Source: Owenia fusiformis (taxonomy: Eukaryota; Annelida; Polychaeta; Sabellida; Oweniidae). Taken from it: 64,000 nt of DNA. A program made the translations under genes and the position numbers. The DNA lies in contig CAIIXF020000007.1 in NCBI GenBank assembly GCA_903813345.2, forward strand, positions 15,480,714 through 15,544,713. Reading direction: 5' to 3'. The notes beneath the pieces are model-generated. The model was not told the origin of the DNA and did not search any database. It was given only the letters and a program-made list of their open reading frames with translations. Position 1 is the first letter of the stretch; each line of letters starts with the position of its first letter. Of this stretch, positions 23,101-35,100 are shown in pieces.

Positions 23101-26100
23101 CTGATCCCATAAAAGCCATAGTTTCCTTGCTGCTGGACTCTCTATAGCCATCAAATCTCTACTTGGACGCTGTCCAGGAAAAGTCTTTAAAACACAACCA
23201 ATGTCAGGGTCATTTAATTGCATGTTTGCAATTTCCCGTTTCGTGTAACCCCACTGATATTCTTCAGGTACCTCTAACTGTTTAAGATTACTTTCTGTCG
23301 TCACATCAAGAATCTCTTTCGAAGTTACAATATCTGGAGAATTGTCTGATCTCCCACTAAGCTCACTGCTAGGTGGTCTATACAAAGGTTCTAATAAACT
23401 ACTATCTTTAGCCTTGATTCTTCTAACTGATTGAACTACACTAAAACATGAATATCTGATATACTGAACTACAGTTTGTGATGCTGAAACTACAAATTGC
23501 TTTGTGCAGCACAGCATCATGGTTACTAACATCAATAGCTGAAACACGAAACGCCTCACTGGACATCTAGTGCTTTCTGCAATTGTAGTTACTCTTCTTA
23601 TTTTACTAGAGAGTGGAACCACATCATCAATCTCTGCAAAGTCTGACCATTTTTGATGCTTTTTGGTACAGTCTTTGCAACCGCCACATGGCAACTCTTC
23701 TAGCATTGTCCTACCATCATAACAATCACACTCGTCAGGATCACAAGGGTTGCGAGATAATGCATCAGCATTTTGATGTTTGGCTCCAGGCCGATGTTCA
23801 ATGGTAAAATTGTATTGTCCCAATACTTCTAGCCATCGAGCAAGTTGGTCTTCTGGATTCTTGAACCTGAGCACCCATACTAATGCATTATGGTCTGTTC
23901 TGATGAGAAATTGTCTCCCTAGTAGATAATGACGAAACTGCTGCACGAAAGTTACAATAGCAAGAAGTTCTCTGCGAGTAACACAATAGCGTCTCTGAAT
24001 TTTGTGGAGAGATTTACTGGCAAATGCGATAGGCCTCTCCTCCATTTTTCCCGTTTTTTCACACCACTGAAGTTGAGATAGAGTACAACCTATACCAGTA
24101 TTTGAAGCATCAGTGTCTAAAATGAATTGACCCTCATCTAATGGATAGGCCATTACTTCATCACCAGTCAATGCTGACTTCATGTCCCTAAATGCTGATT
24201 CACATGCTTCAGTCCACTCAAATGTTCGTCCGGCCTCTAACAAACGATTCAAGGGGCTAGCACGTGTCGAAAAATTCTTGATAAATCTTCTGTAATAAGA
24301 ACAAAGTCCCAAGAAACTGCGAACATCGGTAACATTCCTTGGAGTGTTAAAATTCTTTATCGCCTCAATTTTTGCAGGATCTGGCATCACTCCAGATTTG
24401 GTTACCTTGAAGCCAAGGAATACAACTTCCTCTTTCATCATGTCACATTTTGATGGTTTCAGTTTCAGCCCTGCTTCTGCTAATCTTGTAAAGATTCCAT
24501 CAAGCTGTTGAATATGTTCTTCAAATGTGCGTGACATTATTATCAGATCATCGAGATAGATGATTAAATGATCGTACAACTTATCACGCATGATTAGTTC
24601 CATGCACCTTTGAAATGTAGATGGTGCATTGCACAACCCAAAGGGCATGGTGTTATATTCATATAAACCGCTGCGTGTGCAGAAAGCAGTCTTTTCACGG
24701 TCCTCTGGTTTAACTTCAATCTGCCAGTATCCAGATTGAAGATCAAGGCATGTGTATATTGTAGAATCGCCTAATGAGTCTAAGCAGTCGTTGATGCGTG
24801 GTAGAGGGTAGGCATCTTTACGAGTGAGGTCATTCACTCTGCGATAATCGACACATGGTCTAGTACTGCCATCTTTCTTACGCACATATACCATAGGTGA
24901 TGCCCATGCAGATGTCGATTCCCTGATTACACCATTTTTCAGTTGCTCTTGAATTATTTTAGCTTCATCATTGTGGAATGCTCTGGGGGGTCTACGAGGT
25001 GCTTGTTTTACTGGTGTAGCATCACCAGTATCAATTGAGTGCTGAACTAATGAAGTGCGACCAAGTTCTGTTGAATTCTTTGCAAATACATTTGCATGTT
25101 TAAGTAGCAGTTCTTTCAACTTTTTGCACTGCTCAAGATTCAAAGATTTGCAAGATTTTTCATACAACTCTTCTAGATGGTCGGGAAGTGCTGGCTCATT
25201 GCCAGTGAGATTTGAACATTCGGACTTCACTCTATTTAGGCTGAGGTTTGAATTATCATCCCTGTCAATTGGGATTACTTCACAAACAGGTGACATTTGA
25301 GCGATGGTTTCACCTTTATGCAATATTATGTCTTCTGCACTTGAATTTAAGACTCTGACAGGGAGGGGTATATCGGATCGATTGCTGTTTACCAGGACAC
25401 TACCAATTAATAAATCATGGGGATTATCATAAGGAAGTGCTTCAATTATGCTATTTTTATTTTTGCAACAATCAGAGTTGATAACACCTGGCAATATTTG
25501 TTCACTATATGCCTGTACAATAATATCAGATTTAAGTGTGACCCTGGACACGCTATTGCATTTGCCTTGAAGCTCTGTACTTATAAATTGGCCATCTAGA
25601 CTTAAACCATTGCTCTTGCTCAAATCATAATCATGGGCATGTAAGAAATCACTCCCTATTAAACCATCTTCCGAAATAGAAGCTATGTACATTTTATGTT
25701 TAAAGACAGAACTACCACATTTGAATTTCACAATTGAAACGCCATCAATTTTCATGAGGGAGTTGTTTGCAACCTGAAGATTGACATTTTCTGTAGGGGA
25801 ATATAGTTTTGGCCTCTGATCACCTGGAATTTGATTATACACTTTAGAGGATAATATTGAGACCACAGCTCCTGTGTCAATAACAAATTTCACGCTCTGG
25901 TTATACAATTTACTATGCATTAGAGTTGTAACTCCAATTTTGTAGTCACTGAGTTTTATCACTTTCACAGATGGGACCGGCTCTAGGCCGTGAGGACCGG
26001 CCCTGTCTAGTTTTCCGATGCTTCATCAGCTTGTGAAGCCTTGCTTACCATCTTTGGTTTGTTAGAAGGCCTAGGGTTGCGATTTTTATTTTTAGGGCAC

Positions 26101-29100
26101 TCTCTTGCGTAATGCCCCCGGTCATGGCAATAAAAACACTCGACAGTGCTGACATCTACCCTGTTGACAACTGGGTTTTCATCTCTGGGTTCTTCCGAGA
26201 ATTGTACCTGTCTCACTCTGGGAGGATGTTGTATTGTCTCATCACGGATGCTGCTGTAGGTAAGATAAGTCTCACAGGCGTCATCTAAAGATGTGGCATC
26301 ACGCATACCAACTGCTAGTGCTGCATTCTGGTCATGCAACCCTCGCAAAAAATGACGCAAGCCAATTGTCTCCCTTGTGAGATGGTCGGCTGTTGGGTAC
26401 CCTTTCATTACCAGTCTTTTGATATCAGCAACATAGTCAGTTATCTTTTCGCTTGATTTAAGTTTACGACCTTCAAGCTCCGACAGGTATGATCTAGGGG
26501 TGCGGCGCTCACGATATCTTTGTGTCAGGGTATACTGCAACTCTTCAAAATTTCCAAGGGCTCTAGGGTTGATTTGGGTGAAAGCAAATTCACTGGCTTC
26601 ACCCCTTAGGCTATTACACAACCTAAATGCCTTCTCGTGATCAGTCCACCTACATTGTTGTGATGTGGCTTCAAAGACCCGAATGAAACACTCCCAAGAT
26701 CCCTTTCCATCAAACGTCATAGCACGTGGCAGCGGGACATCATATCGCGAATTTCCTGGTTCACGGGGAGGGTTCCACGGTTGCTGCATAAATGCCCCTG
26801 GGGGTTGATATCGAGGCACTTGGGTTGGACCCTGTTGTTGGGGAGGCCATGTAGTGCTGCTACGCGCTTCTTGGGATGTTGACTGAATGGGTGCCATATG
26901 AGGAGAAGGTGTGAGAGTTGGCATCGATGAAGGTATGGTTCGCATTATTGATGTACTCGTACTATCTTGCTGGTTCTGTTTCAAATTAGAAATGTCTTTG
27001 AGTGCCTGTTGTAGCTGAATTCTAAGTTCATCAACATTTCCGCGTTCCCTCGATAGTTGATCTTGCAGATCCTGAGTTGATATTGTTGACTCAGTACCAC
27101 CAACTGCTCCCTCTATTGTCTCCTCTCCAGCTGGTTTATCTTTATCTTTTCTTGGCGCCATCTTGAAGTTTCTGAATTGTTGGTAGCGCTATAAGCGTGT
27201 ATAAGTTCGAATCCCGTCGCTGCTCACCAGTGTTGGGTCTCTACGAAACGATGACGCCAATATGATACGACAAACTTCAGAGTTCAGAGTAACATACGAT
27301 ACTTTATTATATAGAGTCAAACTACACTATCTATTTACAGGTTATATACTACTGAGCTACTGTACTGACTGTAAAAGACCCAAATCGTAACTGCCAGGGT
27401 GAGGTTTCGAAGCCTCTTATATAGTACTACTATTGGCATGTTGCCAAACCACGATTGGCAACCTGCCAATGACCAATTTGGCAAAGTGCCAATGAAACTT
27501 AATGATCAAATTATTCTAAGTTCTTACTGAAATGTCACTGAAAATGGTTAAGTCCAACTGTATGAATGATTAAAATTGTCTAAGTCATGAACCACTGGTG
27601 TTGAAAAATGACAAAGTCCAGCCCCTTTGGTTGGATGCAAAATGTTTAAGTATTGAGATACAAGCTTGTGAAAATAACAGAGTCCAGCTAGTCTGGTTAT
27701 GAGAAATGACTAAGTATTGCCTATGTGATGAGTGAAAAGAACAGAGTTGTGGCTTTTGGCTTCAATGAATCTGTTAAGTCTTGATGCACAGCTATGCTGC
27801 CATCTTTATGTATGAATTGAAACCTGGCATAACTTAGAAAAACCCAACAATACTAATCAAAATGACCATGAAAAATATCTTTCACTTCCAAGATCTACTA
27901 AGTTAGCATTACGAGTTAAATATACCCTGTGTGCAGTCTAGTTATAGACGAAGCTCTCTTTTAGGAAGCAAAGTCAAACAAATGCAAAGGGTGCCACTGG
28001 TAAAAAAGTGTATATCTAAATAAATGAATAAAAAATAAATAAAGGGTAAGATAGATATGACATTGAATATTAAATATACCAGAGACAAACTGAGTTATTA
28101 GGGGAGTTAACATAAAGCTATGTGGTGATTTTTAATAACGACATGATGTTTTCCAAATGAGATACAGTTATGCCATGTTAAGATTGATTGATATGTAATC
28201 CTGCTGATTTCACCTGTTCCTCATCATAACCAGGTATATAACATCATTAAAGGTATGTCATAATGAAGATTACAACATCATTAAAGGTATGCCATAACGA
28301 AGATTACAACATCATTGAAGATGCTCTCATAACCAGTGTTCCATATGCTTCACAAGATAATCTCCAAAATTACATCACCTGAATTATTTCCTTTAATATA
28401 TTCATGAATATTCATTAGTTTGTGAATTTGTATACTGATGGTATGTGTTAGGGTCAATGAACTGCTAATTGGTTAGTTTTATTTTTATCATCATTTTATC
28501 ATTCAAGAAAAACTGCTTATCAAGAAAAACCACAAGATATTCAAAACAACCATCTTGTATTCCCTATCCTCTAAACATTTACTTTGGCAACATTATACCA
28601 TATCCCACCGTGTATTCATCTGGAATTATCACAGGGAACTGGTGTTCTCTTCTTGGAGCTAGAGGCTCACAGAATGTGAACGAAATTTCGGATTCCATGT
28701 TTTTATTTCTGTGCCAAGAGTTTATCAGTGAGCTGGGTAGATGTGTGAACATTTTCTCATGTTATAACATCAGAAATTTATCTGGAATATTTTCGCTTGC
28801 ACTTTCTATATAGGGTTACATCTAATAACAACAATTTTACATTAGGATGGAATAAACTCTGGTATGTTCATGTAAGTTTGCTATAATAAAAGGTATTTCA
28901 AAAATATAATACGTTAGTTAATTAAGTTGCTTACAATGTTAAATTCTGAAAAACAATATTTTCTAAATGTTTTCCATTTGGTAATTATACTTTCTCGTAA
29001 ACTTTGATATATTTAGGCATTCGGTGTCTCTAAAAAATGGTTACAGTTTTTGGGTTATTGTAACCAGGTTGTTACATTCTATCATCTTTTCTACTTTATA

Positions 29101-32100
29101 AAATATCAGATCATTTTGATGCTTATCATTTAATTGACTTTTTTCCTATGTATTTGCTGGAATGCCTTGTTTTGTGTCTACACAATATGTTGGAATGGAT
29201 ATTTTAAAAACTATGATATGTCCTTGAAAATCATAAGCGTTGAGTATGTTATTTTCTAGCAAACTCTTTACAAATATTATTTTCTACCTCCAGGCCAAAC
29301 AAGAGCCAATCACAGAGCTGCTAACGCGCGCTGACACACTAGCGTCACAACAACAGAATTACACAGAGGTGTACGCAGCAATGGCGGAATCACTCGGCGA
29401 AGCCTGGAAAGATTTAAACTCCCAATTAGACTTTAGAAAAATGTTGCTGGACCAAAGCATAGAATTCCACAAAAGTGCACAAATGGTAAAGATTCTTTCA
29501 TCGTCTAATAATATAACTTTTACTAAACATACAAATGAATTGGATTGAATTAGCTTTGTAACTTTGATTGTTCACCTGTAAATTATCTGAAATAATTTTC
29601 AAATCATTAGATAATGATTCATTTGAAAAAGCACCCTCTATTGAGTAAATGTTGTATTGCAACATTGTTTGTTCCGATGTCTGTATTAATCAATTAATTT
29701 GTTGATTAAATCCATGAAGTTGTCTTTATATTTTACTTTTACACAGGATTCATAATGGTGTTTTCTTTATCAGTTTTCAGAAAAGATGGCCCAAGCTCAA
29801 GGCCAATTTGGAAACACATCTTTGGCTCAAAATGTGGAATCTGCTAAATACCTGCTAGACCAGCACCAACAGCTCAAGAAAGGTATGCTCCCAATAATTG
29901 TGATGTAACTGTCTAATGCGCTTGTGTAAATGTCTTGAGTGTTTGAAGTAACAGTCTGAATAGATTATTAATCTGATATCTAACAAGATAGAGTAAGATG
30001 ACATCATTTGGAGATTCTCATTGCTGGATAACTAAAACCATAAGAAACTAGGAACTTGTAATGGATGCATTTCCCAGAACGCCCAACATGTTATATGTAG
30101 ATTTGAAGTAAAAGATTTGACTTTTGAACTGTTGAACAATTGTGACTACAATATATAATGTTAAATGTAGCACCCAATAATTCCAGGTACAGTCCAAGTA
30201 AATGATCTTCTAAAAATAAATATAATATATCTCTCTCAGGTTCATTATAAGTGCCTCACTGTTTCATAATAAAACTGATATTCCATTAAAAAGTCTATTA
30301 AAAAGTGTCAGAAATCTGTCGTGGATGTACATTGTATATAGAGCATTAAAAATGATCCTCAAAAATACTTAAACAGACATGTTGGCATATATAACTACTG
30401 TGCATGGATATTATTATTTAATTGCAGGCATACTTGAATCATCCATGGTGACCTTACAACAAGGCCAGGCCCTCTTAGATAGGATACGAGAGATGGGCCG
30501 CCATGCCGATGTACAGAATCGTCACGCTACGACAGCTGCGTGCTATGGTATTGAGCACATGCTGGAACTGCTCCACGACCGCAGGCGCCACCTGGAGGAA
30601 CTGTGGATGCAACGTAAAATTAAACTGGAACAATGCTTGCAACTATGTCAGTTGGATCAGGAGGTCAAGAAGGTAAGGTTCCATGGACAATTTGTTGGGT
30701 TGTACCTTGTAAATTTAAACTATGTGTCAGGCCATCTGACTTTTCTCATATAATATGAGGTTATATAAAGGTTGATTCCGTATATCGTGTTTATACTTAA
30801 GTGAGTATATGATATATTCAAGAGTGACTGAAGGGAACGAGTGAATATATCATATACTCATGAGAGTATAACGATATACAGAATCAACCATTATATGATC
30901 TTATTATCCCATTCTAATCTTTAATCAATAAAAGGTTAATCTAAATTCAGCAGTTGCATATCAAGTCAAAGAGTTGTATACGCTGTCCAGGAGTTGTATA
31001 TCTTTCCCATTGGTTGTATACGATGAGTGTTGGTTTTATATTGCAGTTATGCAATGCTATTATACAATCATATAAAGCACTGAGGGTGGGATAACACATC
31101 ATATATCTGTAATTTAGTGTCAGTGCAGAATATACTCTAAGTTTAGTATACAAACTCCCTGGTCCTTGTCTCTATTTCTCCAACTTGTGTTGGTGGGGTT
31201 GTTGTGGGAGAGGGTCTGGTGTAACACAGAGACTCATGGTATATAGCTTTTTATATGATGTTTATGTAACATCACATTTTTCTGTATAATTGATTTGTTT
31301 GTTTTTATGTTTTGTTTCCTTGGCTGATGAATCACTTGATGTCTAATGCAGAAATAGCCATTCTTTACCCTCGATGTGCTGATTGAAAAGTTGTTTATAT
31401 TCTTATGAAATTGATATGGTCTGCATCTTTAATGTAGAATATTCAGGAAGAATTCTGTTGCTTCACCTTTACCTCACCATGTTTAAAATACTTCTAAGGT
31501 CACACTTACTTTCCTGTGTTTTATGAGAAAATTTGAACTAACAAAATGATTTTCTTTAAGTCTACACAATTTAGTAAAGTACATGCCTGTTTTCTTTATT
31601 CCCTGATAATATCACTCGATATTCACTTTTATTTGTACTTTTATAAGAATAATCAACAATGCAATTTCCTTCGTGGGTTAGCATAGGCAGAGAGCCAATG
31701 TGTTATCCAAAATGAATGATTGCTACATGTATGTTCTCAGCCTGAACTTATGTCATGATGGTCATGATTTTAAATGTAAAATAAAGGGAAAAAGAGTGAA
31801 ATCATCAAATAAAAGAATGGTATACAGTTTACACTCTAAATAGTTTAGAAATGCTGGCAAATCTGACTTTTGGTTAATTCTTGGAGAGAAATGCAATGGA
31901 ACGTACATGACCTTAGTGGAATTTTAAACATATTTAGACACCAACCTGTATGTAATATATCATGGCCCTCCAGAAATATCCACCATGTTGAATATAATCA
32001 GGTGTTGTTGGAAACCAGAACTTACCAGTTTAAACTATTTGTCTGACTTCTGCCTCTCTGCTCAATTTACATAAAATTTGTAATATTTATAAGTACAGGT

Positions 32101-35100
32101 GTAGATACTATGTCACGTTAATAATTTGATATCTAATTTGTTTTTGTGGATTTGTAATTCATCATGATATTTTAATAAAGATGATTTTTGTGCAGAATTA
32201 TATCTTTTATCAATGTTAAAATTGTTCTATAATTTATCTGTTTAGTTTACAATTTTTCTTTAAAATTGGAGATATGGGAGTCTAACCTCGCATCTTGGTG
32301 TACCAAAGATGCAGTGCTTGCAGTTTCTTGAACTGGAATAAGAAGATGTTGTAAAAACAAACAGATATTAATAAGATGGGGCATATAAAAAAGGCCCTGT
32401 CTAATAAAGGAGGTGTTAGGGGATTTGGATGGTGGGAAAACAAAATATATGCTTACCTAAACGCCGTATATCAGTGGTAAAACAAAAACAACAGCCTTAC
32501 GAAATCTTGTTGCGTCTTCCTATTGTTGAAAACCCACGCTATCTAATCCTTTCTTCTCGGTCTCTGATTGGTCAGAAGTTTAGGTCAAGGGCTGTCCTGA
32601 TTGGTTAGTCAAGCCACAAATTCCCAGCGGGGATATTTAAAACCAACTTAAGCCTTGAAAGAGGCTAGACTCCAATTTCTCTGATAAAGCCATTATATTA
32701 CATATAATGTTTATATATTGCACTTAACATTCCCTGCCATCTATTTATCAGTTTCTTAATCACTCGTTAGTTTACTTTTGCTTATGTGCCCTGAAAACAA
32801 AATTAACATTATGCAGATATCAGAGCAGTTTGTTACCACTTTCATTACAATTTATTTACAATTTATTTAAAACTTTTATTCATCCGCCTTGAAATTTTGT
32901 AATATCATGCAGATATCAGATAAGATTTGATTTTAAGTTAATGTTTGGTCATTTGCTTTGAAAATGTTTATAAATCCTGAAAGTATGTGTTATGATTTAT
33001 TATGCAGACATCAGATTGGTCTGCTACTGGTGGCAATGCAAACCTGCAATTTTAAGTTTTTGTATACCTTGAAAACGTATTTAATATTTATTATTATTTG
33101 TTATGCAGATATCAGACTGGTTTGCAACAGCTGGCAACGCATACCTACAGAATACAGAGCTTGGAGACTCCTTGATAGCAGCACAAACAGTGCAAGAGGA
33201 GCATAGCCGATTTGAAATTGATGCCAGGGTAAGACTCTTATACTTATAGTCTGAGGTGAATCGGTATCTTTAGCACAATATATATATCCCCTCTCATACA
33301 CATATACAGTCATTATGGAAAGAACTTGATATCAGGAAAACTGTTTATTTTTACAGAAACGTGTATTTTTGTCAACTGTTGTTTGGAATGATAAATAACT
33401 GCAAGACACTTCCACAACATAAATTCCAATAAACAAAAAAGCTTTAACTTTAACTTTAGCTTTAACTTATTATACCAGTGCTAATATTTCCATATACAAT
33501 TGGTTATAAGCCTGGCTTCTCTCCTCTGATACAGCCATTTTAGTCACTTATTATACCAAGATATAACAAGATATAAATTGTTATGAAAAACATTTCCGTA
33601 TTGTATATATTTCTAGGAAACACAAGACAAAGTGTTGCGTCTGGTACGCTCAGCAGATACATTGCTGCACGGCGCTCACCCAGACATAGAAGGCATCATG
33701 ACAAGGCTCAGAAACATAGACGAACAATGTGAAAACTTCATGCTAAGATTTGACAACAGACGTAAAAACGTTGCTCTGTCTGTAGCATTCTTTAAACAAG
33801 CCCAACAGGTATTCCTACTCAAAATAATTTTGATACTATAAATTGGGAATGTGGGAAAGCATAAAACAGAACAAAGATGGTACATTTTGAGGTATTTATA
33901 TTAAAAAAGATGTTCGTAAACACATGTTTTTTTCAGCTCATAACATTTTTTGAAATAATCTTAGCCATATTTGCCGGATTAATATTCACTACTTGATAAT
34001 TTATATTTAGGCTTTAAGCAAACTTGACGAGATAAATGTGCAGTTGACCCGCACGGACCTACCTAGGAACAGCTCGGCCCTTGCAGAACGTCATGCCTAT
34101 CTTTCTAATGCCATAGTAGAAGTATCTACCCCCGCGCTCCGAGAGGGCCGTATCTTACTAGAGAGGGTCAGTAAGGACGACTCAGGAGCGGATGGTGTCA
34201 GAAATAAGGTAGGTTATGTCTGTTATGTTTTTCCAGTGGACATGTGTTTTGGGTAATGTATTAATGTATTTGAATTCAGAATTGGGTGGAAAAGAGTGGA
34301 ATAAGCAGGGAATAAACAGGCGTGTAAGGCAAGACTTTTTATCAAAATAATGAAAAAGCACATGCGTCATTCAGCTTAGAGAAAAGTAACATGGAATAAA
34401 CAACTGAGGAGAAATGTTTGCCAAATATTCCTCTATTAAACCAAAGAACATTCATAAGTTGAGGCATGAAGTTTATATTGTCAAAAGTTTAAAATTCAAA
34501 CATCATGCCTTTTCTCACATTAAAATTAAAATGGAGGAATTGAACTGGTATTGTATTTTTCAGATGGCAGAGTTGCAAGGGAGAGGAGTGACACTGGAGG
34601 AGCAGTGCAAGGCTAAAATGGCTGTATCAGAAGAAAGAAGCCAGGCTTATAACCAAGTGCAGGTAAGGGAAATCAAGAATACAGAAATGTTTGGCATGTT
34701 AATGTAATAAGTACAGTATGTGACAATTAATATTATGTTCATAAATGAATTGAATGTGAAGATAATTTCCATATTTTTATACCAGTATATTAAAGTAGAC
34801 AAAACAATGCAGTTGTAACATATATCGTGTATTTCATCACTTTTTGTTTTGTGTTGTTTAGGAAACATACACCAGTCTGCACACTTGGATAGTCCAGATA
34901 GCCCAGTCTCTGCTAGGACAACATAGGGACTTGGGACATAGCCTTGCTAATGCTCAGGACTTTTTAGAAACACATGAACAACTTGATGAAGAAATGAGGG
35001 TGAGTCTGGAAACAATTCATTATTTTATGGTTGTGTCTTAAACTTAGTCTACACTTCCCTACACTACACTACAACATTTAAGATTAGTTTAATTGGGGGG

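Larger units (their letters stand above)
19214..27853 (-). mobile_element. complete Gypsy-type LTR retrotransposon
   Basis: The element is 19218-27849 (8,632 bp) on the - strand, inside intron 2 and antisense to the host gene. It has two 619-bp LTRs beginning TGTTGGG and ending CCCAACA, with target duplication ATAC at 19214-19217 and 27850-27853. In transcriptional order it has a 5' LTR (27231-27849), primer-binding site, gag, pol (protease, RT, RNase H, integrase: the Gypsy order), an extra zinc-finger ORF, a repeat-bearing 3' region, a polypurine tract and a 3' LTR (19218-19836). The LTRs look identical, and all frames are open, so insertion is recent. Confidence 0.95.
27850..29293. other. 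remainder of CCDC141-like intron 2
   Basis: It opens with the rest of the split tandem copy and a compact copy of repeat family A (27914-27992). A three-copy tandem repeat follows at 28234-28330. The rest is AT-rich, with no supported exon before 29294. Confidence 0.5.

Noticed and set aside
22417-25599. Several + strand frames across the Gypsy pol region
   Set aside because: They are shadows of the continuous pol frame on the - strand.
27190-27230. tRNA gene (TTCGAATCCC with a CCA-like end)
   Set aside because: Only the 3' end of a tRNA is present, CCA is encoded and the T-stem does not pair. It is the primer-binding site next to the LTR.
32460-32700. Promoter-like patch with GATTGGT motifs before exon 6
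   Set aside because: No start codon exon with a donor follows it in a usable phase, so an internal promoter here is not supported.
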